Source: a virus. Taken from it: a DNA stretch of 35,153 nucleotides. The translations under genes and the position numbers were made by a program. How positions within the stretch are numbered: the stretch's first letter is position 1; each line of letters opens with the position of its first letter. The notes under the pieces were generated by a model. The model was not told the DNA's origin. It worked only from the letters and a program-made list of their open reading frames with translations, and ran no database searches. This document shows, piece after piece, positions 15,837-21,529 of the stretch. The stretch is from IMG/VR virus record IMGVR_UViG_3300025418_000008, positions 1 to 35,153 of that record; one strand, written 5' to 3'.

Positions 15837-16544
15837 ATGCAAACAACATCTTCTATCATTAATTCAATCTTAGGCGCGAAAACAGATATCGCACCCGCGA
15901 AATCAGATATCGCAATGCGAAATGAATTTAATAACTTAATAACTAAAAACTTAAAACTAAACAACCCATCCCGCGGAGAACTGCGTGATGTGGCAGGAGA
16001 TACCTCGTCTCCGACGCCTGTTGGCCCCTCCCTCGGAGAGGACCCCAAAGACAGGGCCGTAGGCCTCAGAGATTTAATCAGCGGCGCGGAAATCCAAATC
16101 AAACAACCAAACGGCACAAGACAACAAGTTTATATTACTTTGCAAACACACGATCAGGTCATAGACTGTGAAGCAATGAACTACACAGCATATTTGGTTA
16201 CAAGGGAACGTGGCAGAGATTTCAAACGTTTAAATGAATTTGACGAAGCTGTATATGAACTCAGCGTAGAAAACAAACATTGGTTGATTGGTCATTTGAC
16301 TGAACGAACTACCAAAAGTGTATTCCCTGATGTGGTAGTAACACTAGACCCCAAAGCTGACACATTGACATTGTGGTTTAGTGACTATAGTGGTATTATT
16401 GAAATACCCATAAACAACAAAGCACTGACAGCACAACAAAAGTATTTTCAAAGCGCAGGTGTTTGGGGCAAGCCATTGTCATTACCCAGCAGAACAAATC
16501 GTAGTTTTCTAGATTGTCAATCACGAGTGGGAGGTGCAAAATGA
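15837..16544 (+). CDS. Unknown protein, candidate replication initiator by context
   Basis: This 235-residue protein has a strong purine-rich ribosome site. Residues 14-26 are encoded by two copies of an 18-bp repeat (AKTDIAPAKSDIA), residues 29-43 by a very A+T-rich stretch, and residues 45-78 by a G+C-rich island (RGELRDVAGDTSSPTPVGPS). The rest (79-235) looks like a globular alpha/beta domain with QQVYITLQTHDQVIDCEAM, YTAYLVTRERGRDF, DVVVTLDPKADTLTLWFSD and GIIEIPINN. I recognise no family. The repeats plus A+T-rich stretch inside the gene recall the lambda origin inside its O initiator gene, so an initiator is a hypothesis. The stop overlaps the next ATG. Confidence 0.55.
   Translation: MQTTSSIINSILGAKTDIAPAKSDIAMRNEFNNLITKNLKLNNPSRGELRDVAGDTSSPTPVGPSLGEDPKDRAVGLRDLISGAEIQIKQPNGTRQQVYITLQTHDQVIDCEAMNYTAYLVTRERGRDFKRLNEFDEAVYELSVENKHWLIGHLTERTTKSVFPDVVVTLDPKADTLTLWFSDYSGIIEIPINNKALTAQQKYFQSAGVWGKPLSLPSRTNRSFLDCQSRVGGAK
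15876..15923 (+). repeat. Two 18-bp iterons plus a partial third (candidate origin repeats)
   Basis: GCGAAAACAGATATCGCA (15876-15893) and GCGAAATCAGATATCGCA (15897-15914) differ at one base and are 21 bp apart, two helical turns. A third partial copy, GCGAAAT, is at 15917-15923. Each 18-mer has dyad arms GCGA/TCGC. They are typical of iterons bound by a replication initiator. Confidence 0.7.
15921..15960. other. A+T-rich stretch beside iterons (candidate unwinding element)
   Basis: Only 5 of 40 bases are G or C. It abuts the iterons on one side and a G+C-rich island on the other. In lambda and plasmid origins such a stretch melts first. The origin role is inferred. Confidence 0.45.
15971..16070. 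other. G+C-rich island within the 235-residue gene
   Basis: 65 of 100 bases are G or C, against a moderately A+T-rich surround. It holds short inverted repeats (GGAGA...TCTCC at about 15997-16012; GGCC-GTA-GGCC near 16055-16065). It keeps the reading frame, encoding a Pro/Gly/Asp-rich linker. It could be an acquired palindromic element or part of the origin. Confidence 0.7.
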
Positions 16545-17185
16545 AAGAACATTGGGATGGCACTGGATATCACACACCAGCATATGAAATTAAAGGCACA
16601 GGCAACTCACGTGACCAAGAATGGATCAAAGAGATTGAAGATTTGAAAAAGCCCACAGAGTATATCAAAACACCTTCTATGAGTTCTTATTTGGAAACAG
16701 TGCTAGAAAATTGGGATCAGTATAATAGCATTTTGGTTAAAAGTTGGGATTTGATATACAACGAAGGTATTGGTGGCAGCATTGCTAGATTTGAAAATAC
16801 CAAAACTCACAAACGCAGTGAAGATTTTAAATTTAACATTCAAGAAAAGGGTTTTGATAAACTCAGACCCAATATGAATAGATTGCGTGAAGAAGTTGAC
16901 TGTGACTTGTCATTGTTAAATTCTTATAGTTTGGGAGGTATCAGACGTTATAGTGGTGCTGAGAACCAAGGTGATATACAAATAATCACAACACGCATAG
17001 GTGCAAACACATATTGTTTTACTTGGATTGCCATTGCCGATCAAATCTTTATACCAGTTGATAACAGCTGGAAAAGCAATGGACAAAACATTGTGAGTTT
17101 GGATCTGCGCACTAATTTAAAATCAACACTGAACATTACAGAGGCCATTGAATGTCAACGACAATGGGGTAAACAAGTCAAGTAG
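16541..17185 (+). CDS. Unknown protein, 214 residues
   Basis: The start at 16541 is chosen because GGGAGG precedes it and the ATG overlaps the upstream stop (ATGA). The protein begins MKEHWDGTGYHTPAYEIKG, then a helical charged region (DQEWIKEIEDLKKPTEYIKT) and a central part with WDLIYNEGIGGSIARF. Residues about 125-200 look beta-rich (GGIRRYSGAENQGDIQIITT, YCFTWIAIADQIFIPVDNSW). There is no signal peptide or membrane helix. I recognise no family. Coupled expression with the 235-residue protein suggests the two act together, possibly in replication or early takeover. Confidence 0.55.
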   Translation: MKEHWDGTGYHTPAYEIKGTGNSRDQEWIKEIEDLKKPTEYIKTPSMSSYLETVLENWDQYNSILVKSWDLIYNEGIGGSIARFENTKTHKRSEDFKFNIQEKGFDKLRPNMNRLREEVDCDLSLLNSYSLGGIRRYSGAENQGDIQIITTRIGANTYCFTWIAIADQIFIPVDNSWKSNGQNIVSLDLRTNLKSTLNITEAIECQRQWGKQVK

Positions 17186-17206
17186 CAGGTTCACCGATTT
17201 TCCCAA

Positions 17207-17226
17207 ATATCTGCTAAATAAGATAT
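17207..17226. promoter_or_regulatory. Inverted repeat centred on a TAAATA octamer
   Basis: ATATCT (17207-17212) and AGATAT (17221-17226) flank GCTAAATA (17213-17220) symmetrically. This is the layout of an operator placed over a -10 element, so the promoter may be repressible. Confidence 0.4.
17213..17220 (+). promoter_or_regulatory. TAAATA promoter-like octamer (GCTAAATA)
   Basis: A start at 17226 would give a 14-nt leader containing GGGAG before the ATG at 17240. Confidence 0.45.
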
Positions 17227-17239
17227 ATGGGAGAACGAA

Positions 17240-17608
17240 ATGGCACGAGAATACCTATTAGTTGATATCAATGCAAAGCTATCAAAAAGAGGCACAGGTG
17301 ATTACATATACGAAGTTGGATTTGTAGACCTAGAAGACTTGACCTATTATGTTAGTGTCATAGATCCAACAATGCGAAACTGGACTCGCTGTAATTGGGA
17401 ACTGATATGCACTGGTAGTATCCCATATGGAGCTTACACTGGTCTAATCAGAACAGAGCGCAGAACACAGCAAAATACCCCAGTTATCAGTGCAGACAGT
17501 TACCCGCAAATGATTACACCCTTATCAGAATCTGATATCATAGACATATTACAATATAGACAAATTGAAATACTTACAAATCCCCGCAAATCTGTTAAAT
17601 CGAGTTGA
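17240..17608 (+). CDS. Unknown protein, 122 residues
   Basis: This 122-residue protein has a GGGAG ribosome site. It begins MAREYLLVDINAKLSKRGTG and is beta-rich in its first 80 residues (DYIYEVGFVDLEDLTYYVSV, RNWTRCNWELICTG), with a loop of Arg, Thr and Gln, then a helix (ESDIIDILQYRQIEILTN) and a basic Ser/Lys tail. The first part could be an OB-like barrel, which would fit a single-strand DNA or RNA binding protein, but no diagnostic motif supports this. It has its own TAAATA promoter flanked by an inverted repeat. The end overlaps the next frame. Confidence 0.5.
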   Translation: MAREYLLVDINAKLSKRGTGDYIYEVGFVDLEDLTYYVSVIDPTMRNWTRCNWELICTGSIPYGAYTGLIRTERRTQQNTPVISADSYPQMITPLSESDIIDILQYRQIEILTNPRKSVKSS

Positions 17609-17780
17609 AGGTCTCAGTGACTTGATATTCGAAGATGACTACAGCGACTTAAAGCAAGTTGGTATGCTGCTTATGGTGCCAATAGAGCACCCCAACATCA
17701 CATTCATCTTGCTCAAACTTAACGATCATCATTGGTATGACGATGACAGAGGACCATACAAGTTCATTGAATATCTATAA
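17565..17780 (+). CDS. Small acidic protein, up to 71 residues
   Basis: The frame is open from a TTG at 17565 within the upstream gene; a TTG at 17622 with GAAGG ten bases before it would give 52 residues. The start is therefore uncertain. The C-terminal half (GMLLMVPIEHPNITFILLKL, HHWYDDDRGPYKFIEYL) looks like a real protein with a hydrophobic strand and an acidic tail. I recognise no family. It ends at the base of a strong hairpin terminator (17779-17817). Confidence 0.45.
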   Translation: MKYLQIPANLLNRVEGLSDLIFEDDYSDLKQVGMLLMVPIEHPNITFILLKLNDHHWYDDDRGPYKFIEYL

Positions 17781-17817
17781 AACAAAAGCCCCAATATTGC
17801 TACTGGGGCTTTGTTTT
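17779..17817. terminator. Bidirectional rho-independent terminator
   Basis: The arm ending in AAAAGCCCC pairs with GGGGCTTTGTTTT around a 12-base loop, with T-rich flanks in both directions. It ends the plus-strand unit from 17240 and would end the minus-strand RNA starting at 17887. Confidence 0.8.
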
Positions 17818-17887
17818 ATCTACTATGGAGTGTGAGTCACAGAAGGGAAAAGGAAAATAACTGACAGTTAAAAGCTCCGTGACTCAC
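17779..17887 (-). ncRNA. Candidate structured antisense RNA, about 109 nt
   Basis: On the minus strand CATAAATA (17900-17893), five bases, then GTGAGTCAC beginning exactly at the predicted start 17887. That 9-mer pairs with GTGACTCAC (17840-17832), closing a domain that holds a small UAAC/GUUA hairpin and a C/U-rich tract; a strong terminator follows. There is no good reading frame. The C/U tract is complementary for 14 nt (17859-17846) to the ribosome site and first base of the start codon of the 235-residue gene (15824-15837). The RNA and its target are inferred from layout only. Confidence 0.5.
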
Positions 17888-17892
17888 AAAAA

Positions 17893-17900
17893 TATTTATG
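17893..17900 (-). promoter_or_regulatory. TAAATA promoter-like octamer (CATAAATA), minus strand
   Basis: It overlaps the stop codon of the minus-strand gene ending at 17896. With the same spacing as elsewhere, its start falls on the first base of the 9-bp stem of the candidate RNA. Confidence 0.4.
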
Positions 17901-18204
17901 CTCGGTAATCGCTGACAATAGAAGTTTGCGCTGATTCACGCAGTGCATTGATTCTGGCCTGCATAACTTCCTCCTCTGCCTGCTCACGCTGAACTTGAGC
18001 GCACAACTCAACATACTCGGGTGCTAATGCTCCATCACGGATCCAACCCATATGCACCATATGCACATACTTCATAATGTCTTCTTCGGTGCAGCCAGCC
18101 TGTTCCATTAACAACACAGCAGTTTCAAATGCCTGCATCACTGATACTTTATTAGCACCAAAAAACTTGTTTTCGTTCTTATCATATTTTACTTTACGGT
18201 TCAT
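17896..18204 (-). CDS. Unknown protein, 102 residues
   Basis: This minus-strand gene has an AAGGAA site and its own TAAATA-type promoter. The protein starts MNRKVKYDKNENKFFGANKV and is mainly helical (VMQAFETAVLLMEQAGCTEE, ELCAQVQREQAEEEVMQARI), with a His/Met-rich turn KYVHMVHMGW. The size, charge and promoter-proximal location resemble small early regulators, but no helix-turn-helix is clear. It is divergent from the gene at 18265. Confidence 0.5.
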   Translation of the reverse strand: MNRKVKYDKNENKFFGANKVSVMQAFETAVLLMEQAGCTEEDIMKYVHMVHMGWIRDGALAPEYVELCAQVQREQAEEEVMQARINALRESAQTSIVSDYRA

Positions 18205-18225
18205 ATCATTTCCTTATTATAGATT

Positions 18226-18233
18226 TATTTAAT
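18226..18233 (-). promoter_or_regulatory. TAAATA promoter-like octamer (ATTAAATA), minus strand
   Basis: A start at 18220 would give a 16-nt leader containing AAGGAA before the ATG at 18204. Confidence 0.4.
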
Positions 18234-18252
18234 CCAATTGAAAACCGGTTTC

Positions 18253-18260
18253 CGTAAATA
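18253..18260 (+). promoter_or_regulatory. TAAATA promoter-like octamer (CGTAAATA)
   Basis: Four bases separate it from the ATG at 18265, and no Shine-Dalgarno site lies between, so the message would be leaderless or nearly so. Confidence 0.35.
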
Positions 18261-18264
18261 CACA

Positions 18265-18603
18265 ATGAGCAAGAAAACACTAATCACAGTCTATAAGATA
18301 TTATATCCCGGACTCAAAAAAGTCAATGAATACTACAAGTGGGATTTTGACGAACCCATAAAAGAAATAGAAAAAACAGATGCCAGAGGTCATAAACGCA
18401 GAGCTGTGGTCAAACCCCTTTGTCCTGGATGCGGAAAAGAGTTAAAATACACTAAGGGCATATGGGGCGCACATCTCTGTGATGGACATTTAACAGACAG
18501 ACCCTTAACTCCAAACAGAGGCAGTTTGAACTGGAATAAACCCCACTATGAACTACAAGAGTATATCTCAAACCAAACACACAGCATTACCATAACAGAA
18601 TGA
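18265..18603 (+). CDS. Zinc-ribbon-like small protein, 112 residues
   Basis: I chose the ATG at 18265 (MSKKTLITVYKILYPG) over an upstream TTG at 18238, since the latter has no ribosome site and lies in the promoter region. The protein is basic (ARGHKRRAVVK) and has CPGC followed by HLCDGH about 22 residues later, a plausible zinc site. The rest is a Pro/Asn/Trp-rich tail. It would suit a small nucleic-acid binding protein. No family is recognised. The stop overlaps the next ATG (ATGA). Confidence 0.5.
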   Translation: MSKKTLITVYKILYPGLKKVNEYYKWDFDEPIKEIEKTDARGHKRRAVVKPLCPGCGKELKYTKGIWGAHLCDGHLTDRPLTPNRGSLNWNKPHYELQEYISNQTHSITITE

Positions 18604-18803
18604 ACCAATACAAGATAAAACTCATCAAGCATTTTGAGATTACAGTAGAAGTGGCAGCAGAGAATGCCATAATGGCACAGCGCAAAGCCACACTTGCCCA
18701 TCCCGGCTACACACCAAGTCAGATTACTTGGCTCAATGCTCCCGCAGCAGAACCCATTGTGAAAAAGCCCCGCACTAGACGCAGTTTGGTTAAGGCCCCT
18801 TAA
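18600..18803 (+). CDS. Small protein with basic C-terminus, 67 residues
   Basis: This 67-residue protein starts at an ATG overlapping the preceding stop by 4 bases. Its first 45 residues (YKIKLIKHFEITVEVAAENA, then MAQRKATLAHPGY) form a strand-helix pattern seen in small phage proteins of unknown role. The tail is basic (VKKPRTRRSLVKAP), suggesting nucleic-acid binding. Its last codons lie in the left arm of a terminator hairpin. Confidence 0.5.
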   Translation: MNQYKIKLIKHFEITVEVAAENAIMAQRKATLAHPGYTPSQITWLNAPAAEPIVKKPRTRRSLVKAP

Positions 18804-18816
18804 ATGGGGCTTTTTT
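18795..18816 (+). terminator. Rho-independent terminator
   Basis: GCCCC, a six-base loop TTAAAT and GGGGC are followed by six T. It ends the unit 18265-18803. Confidence 0.8.
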
Positions 18817-18843
18817 ACTGCCCTCCCGCAGATATTTTAACTG

Positions 18844-18851
18844 ACTAAATA
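18844..18851 (+). promoter_or_regulatory. TAAATA promoter-like octamer (ACTAAATA)
   Basis: Five bases separate it from the ATG at 18857, and no ribosome site lies between. The predicted start is the A of the ATG. It directly follows a terminator. Confidence 0.5.
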
Positions 18852-18856
18852 TTTGT

Positions 18857-19375
18857 ATGAGTAATGAAGCGTTTGTTTACCGTTGGAGACGAGATGATGG
18901 CAGATGGTATGTTGGCTATCATAAAGGAACTCCCGACGATGGATATATCTGTAGCAGTATCTATGCCAAACCTGATATAGAACAATATCCTGAAAGATGG
19001 ACACGCAAAATATTAAGATATGGCACCAAAAAACAAATGATGGCACTTGAGATTAAAATGCTCAAGAAGTTAAATGCCAGAGATAATCCAAATAGTTTCA
19101 ACAGAAGCAATGGTTATCCCCCATATGATGTGGCGCGTGCTATAGCAAGACGACCAGAAATACAAATTAAAGTTACTGGCACAAGAAATAAAGTCGCTGT
19201 CATTTGGCCAGAATTTAATAAAGAATTAAAGAAAATCTCAGGTCATTCGTTTGAGTATCATTATCTAACAAACTTCTTTTCTGTTATTAAAGAAAAGAAT
19301 GCAGCAGAGATTAAACATATGATACCTGGTATTAGTGCATTATTTGGAATAGAATTGGAGTTACATTATGTCTGA
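18857..19375 (+). CDS. GIY-YIG family endonuclease-like protein
   Basis: This 172-residue protein has an N-terminal GIY-YIG core: FVYRW (residues 6-10) as the GIY strand, WYVG (17-20) as YIG, then DDGYICSS, a helix around YPERWTRKIL, and ALEIKMLKKL with a possible catalytic Glu at 65, followed by NSFNRSNG. The usual Arg after YIG is not clear (YHKG), so activity is uncertain. The second half (GHSFEYHYLTNFFSVIKEKN) may be a DNA-binding region. It is likely a free-standing homing nuclease. It lacks a Shine-Dalgarno site and is probably leaderless. It overlaps the next gene by 8 bases. Confidence 0.65.
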   Translation: MSNEAFVYRWRRDDGRWYVGYHKGTPDDGYICSSIYAKPDIEQYPERWTRKILRYGTKKQMMALEIKMLKKLNARDNPNSFNRSNGYPPYDVARAIARRPEIQIKVTGTRNKVAVIWPEFNKELKKISGHSFEYHYLTNFFSVIKEKNAAEIKHMIPGISALFGIELELHYV

Positions 19376-19721
19376 TAAAGATATCATTAAAAAATCAAAT
19401 CGCGGTGGCCACAGAGAAGGTGCCGGAAGAAAACCTGGAAGTAAAAACAAAATAGATAAGGCAACGGTCCAAACGGTAATTGACATGTTGTATGACAAAA
19501 GTGGTCAAGTTTATGAAGAAATATTAATTGAGGACTTTTTAAAAGCCCGTCAGTCAAATGATGCTTTGACCTTAAAATATCACACACTTTTGGCAGGTAA
19601 GTTGATGCCTGATTTACAATCGGTTGAAGTTGTAGAATCAGAAGACGCAATCGCAGACAAAGCACAGGCATTTGCTGACGCACTTGCTGCATTGGCTGCT
19701 GCACCAGGAACTAAAAAATGA
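19368..19721 (+). CDS. Putative small terminase or DNA-binding protein
   Basis: This 117-residue protein has a GGAG ribosome site. It begins with a Lys-rich segment and GGHREGAGRKPGSKNK, a motif seen at the N-terminus of many small terminase subunits and related phage DNA-binding proteins. A helical region follows (VQTVIDMLYDKSGQVYEEIL, EDFLKARQSNDALTLKYHTL), with an acidic and then Ala-rich tail. It is 4 kb upstream of TerL, with many small genes between, so a second candidate at 23403 must be weighed. The stop overlaps the next ATG. Confidence 0.5.
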   Translation: MSDKDIIKKSNRGGHREGAGRKPGSKNKIDKATVQTVIDMLYDKSGQVYEEILIEDFLKARQSNDALTLKYHTLLAGKLMPDLQSVEVVESEDAIADKAQAFADALAALAAAPGTKK

Positions 19722-19921
19722 CAATGACAACAGGCAGACTGGGCATAACTGGTCACTCAACTCGGGGCCAAACTAAAACAGAGCCAACATTCACATTGCC
19801 GCACAGTGCATTTCAGGCTAACATCAGCAAGAACTATCACGAGAAAACTATTGATAAGTTGAACCCCAGTGATGCCAGAGTTAATGCCAGATCGTTCCCA
19901 CAAACTGGATTGGGTGGTTAA
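19718..19921 (+). CDS. Small protein, 67 residues, unknown
   Basis: This 67-residue protein starts at an ATG overlapping the upstream stop. It is Thr/Asn/Arg-rich (GRLGITGHSTRGQTKTEPTF) with an amphipathic middle (PHSAFQANISKNYHEKTIDK) and a basic, Gly-ending tail. I recognise no family. Similar small basic proteins follow in a row up to 22519. Confidence 0.5.
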   Translation: MTMTTGRLGITGHSTRGQTKTEPTFTLPHSAFQANISKNYHEKTIDKLNPSDARVNARSFPQTGLGG

Positions 19922-19984
19922 ATGTATATGAATGATGAATGCCCCATCTGTGGTCATCGACACCGACCCCCAAACAAACAATAA
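19922..19984 (+). CDS. Possible 20-residue zinc-knuckle microprotein
   Basis: A 20-residue frame with CPICGHRH follows the preceding stop directly (TAAATG). The Cys/His pair could bind one zinc ion. Its end overlaps the AATAAATA octamer at 19980. It may be a relic or a real micro-gene. Confidence 0.3.
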   Translation: MYMNDECPICGHRHRPPNKQ

Positions 19985-19987
19985 ATA
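19980..19987 (+). promoter_or_regulatory. TAAATA promoter-like octamer (AATAAATA)
   Basis: A start at 19993 would give a 16-nt leader with CAGGA before the ATG at 20009. Confidence 0.4.
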
Positions 19988-20008
19988 AAAGATACAACAG
20001 GACATAAA

Positions 20009-20323
20009 ATGCCATTAGAAAAAGGTAAAAGCAACAAAGCATTTCAGCATAACATCAAGGCTGAAATGGCTGCTGGCAAGCCACAGAAACAAGCTGTAGC
20101 AATTGCCTACAGTGAAGCTGGTGAAGCTAAAAAGCGTGATCGCAAAGAGCGTTCTACAGCGCATCACAGCGAACACAGCGCAAAACGCAGTCGTCATTAT
20201 CACGAAAAAGTGGCACGAGATGTTGAAGCACAGAAAGTTGTCAGAGATCGCAATATGATGACTCGTGCTCAAGGGCAGTTAATCAATCCAGAAGAAGACC
20301 GTTTCAGTGACGGCAAACTATAA
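20009..20323 (+). CDS. Small basic phage protein (MPLxKGKS family)
   Basis: This 104-residue protein has a CAGGA ribosome site. It begins MPLEKGKSNKAFQHNIKAEM and then GKPQKQAVAIAYSEAG, a short domain I recognise from many marine phage and viral genomes, always of unknown role. The remainder is very basic and His-rich (HHSEHSAKRSRHYHEKVARD). Likely a nucleic-acid or virion-associated protein. Confidence 0.6.
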   Translation: MPLEKGKSNKAFQHNIKAEMAAGKPQKQAVAIAYSEAGEAKKRDRKERSTAHHSEHSAKRSRHYHEKVARDVEAQKVVRDRNMMTRAQGQLINPEEDRFSDGKL

Positions 20324-20334
20324 AAGGAACTACA

Positions 20335-20607
20335 ATGAGTAATAAAGGTGTTTACACACTTAATCCTACAGATGCTGTTATGAAACAAGGCAGTGAAAAA
20401 TGGCGTAGCGCATTAGCCGGTGAAGCCAAACATATGCCTAAAGCAGGTCGTTATACAGAACAGCGTAGCGAGTTGGAAGAGGATGTTCATAGTATGGAAC
20501 ATCCAATGATGAAAACTCGTCAGAGCAACCCAGCAGAACACAAACACAGTGATGGCAGAATGCACGAAGACCATCATCACGCTGTTAAAAAACTAAAAGG
20601 ATATTAA
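20335..20607 (+). CDS. Small His/Lys-rich protein, 90 residues
   Basis: This 90-residue protein follows an AAGGA site. It is hydrophilic, with MPKAGRYTEQRSELEEDVHS and a C-terminus of HKHSDGRMHEDHHHAVKK. The His-rich tail could bind metal. No domain is recognised. It belongs to the row of small basic genes between the nuclease and terminase blocks. Confidence 0.5.
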   Translation: MSNKGVYTLNPTDAVMKQGSEKWRSALAGEAKHMPKAGRYTEQRSELEEDVHSMEHPMMKTRQSNPAEHKHSDGRMHEDHHHAVKKLKGY

Positions 20608-20608
20608 A

Positions 20609-20992
20609 ATGAAAAATACAACATTAGGTCGCAAGACTAGCAACACAATGAAAAAGAATGTTGGCGAGACCGGTCCTCGCAACAAAGCAGATGTAACTGG
20701 CAACGATATGGGTCTTGCCAGTTCAGGTATGTTGGGCAAAGGTGTTAACCGTGACAGCTCAACTGACCGTTACAGCCACAATCAATTCAGCAAAACAATG
20801 GGTGAGAACTATGGTATGGGTCCCCGCGTTGGCAACAAGAGCGATAGTCCAATGGATGTTGGTCCTGCCGCAACATTTGACAAACGCCGTCTAACCATCA
20901 GCACAGCAGCACAAGCCAAGAACAACATTGAACCTGGCTTTACAATGTTGCACTATGGTAACACAGATAAAATCAATGTAGGAAACAAATAA
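20609..20992 (+). CDS. Small basic protein, 127 residues, unknown
   Basis: This 127-residue protein starts one base after the preceding stop, with AAGGA upstream. It is Asn/Gly/Lys/Ser-rich and probably unstructured (KKNVGETGPRNKADVTGND, SSTDRYSHNQFSKTMGENYG), with a more ordered C-terminus (RLTISTAAQAKNNIEPGF). No domain is recognised. It could be a minor virion or DNA-associated protein. Confidence 0.5.
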   Translation: MKNTTLGRKTSNTMKKNVGETGPRNKADVTGNDMGLASSGMLGKGVNRDSSTDRYSHNQFSKTMGENYGMGPRVGNKSDSPMDVGPAATFDKRRLTISTAAQAKNNIEPGFTMLHYGNTDKINVGNK

Positions 20993-20994
20993 TT

Positions 20995-21336
20995 ATGTCA
21001 TCTCAAGGTTTTATTGCAATTGGAACATCTACAGCATTAACAGCAATATCAACTGCTAGTAATGTTGCTTATGCTCCATCAATAACAAATACATTTAATA
21101 TTGTTAATGGCAGCACAACTATTCCAGTTTTTGTTGGCATTTACAATAGTGCAACAGTGGCTGCAAACTTGGTAGTGCCAACAACAGGTAACAGTTATCC
21201 AGGCGTTGTTGCTATTCCTCCATCGTCAAGCCAAGTTGTTTCGGGCAACTTTGGTGCACAAAATACAAATACAATCTACATCGCAGCAGTTGCCAGTTCG
21301 TCAACAACTGTGTATGTAACACCAGTGAGAGATTAA
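20995..21336 (+). CDS. Small beta-rich virion protein (decoration-like)
   Basis: This 113-residue protein is rich in Ser, Thr, Val, Ala and Asn with alternating strand patterns (PVFVGIYNSATVAANLVVPT, NTIYIAAVASSSTTVYVTP). It looks like a small beta-sandwich, as in capsid decoration or fibre-attached proteins. No diagnostic motif is visible; a structural role is inferred from composition and from being in a virion-gene-like row. Confidence 0.45.
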   Translation: MSSQGFIAIGTSTALTAISTASNVAYAPSITNTFNIVNGSTTIPVFVGIYNSATVAANLVVPTTGNSYPGVVAIPPSSSQVVSGNFGAQNTNTIYIAAVASSSTTVYVTPVRD

Positions 21337-21340
21337 TATT

Positions 21341-21529
21341 ATGGCAAAACAAGGTCACGATGGCAAATGGATTCAGGGTGCTATTACACATCCAGGAGCA
21401 TTGCACAAAGAAATGGGTGTGCCAATGGGCGAAAAGATCCCAGCAAAGAAACTTGCCAAAGCAGCCAAAGCAGGTGGCAAGTTGGGCCGACGAGCAAGAT
21501 TGGCTGAGACATTACGAGGATTCAAATAA
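21341..21529 (+). CDS. Small basic phage protein (62 residues)
   Basis: This 62-residue protein shows WIQGAITHPGALHKEMGV, IPAKKLAKAAKAGGKLG and RRARLAETLR, a short domain I recall from many aquatic phage and virus genomes with unknown role. It is strongly basic and helical, so DNA or RNA binding is likely. The stop overlaps the next ATG by one base. Confidence 0.6.
   Translation: MAKQGHDGKWIQGAITHPGALHKEMGVPMGEKIPAKKLAKAAKAGGKLGRRARLAETLRGFK

Noticed and set aside
15767-16117. Minus-strand 116-residue frame opposite the 235-residue gene
   Set aside because: It covers the hairpins and G+C-rich island by chance; the plus-strand gene has the promoter octamer and strong ribosome site.
18238-18264. 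TTG start extending the zinc-ribbon-like gene by 9 residues
   Set aside because: The extension runs through the promoter octamer and has no ribosome site; ATG at 18265 fits better.
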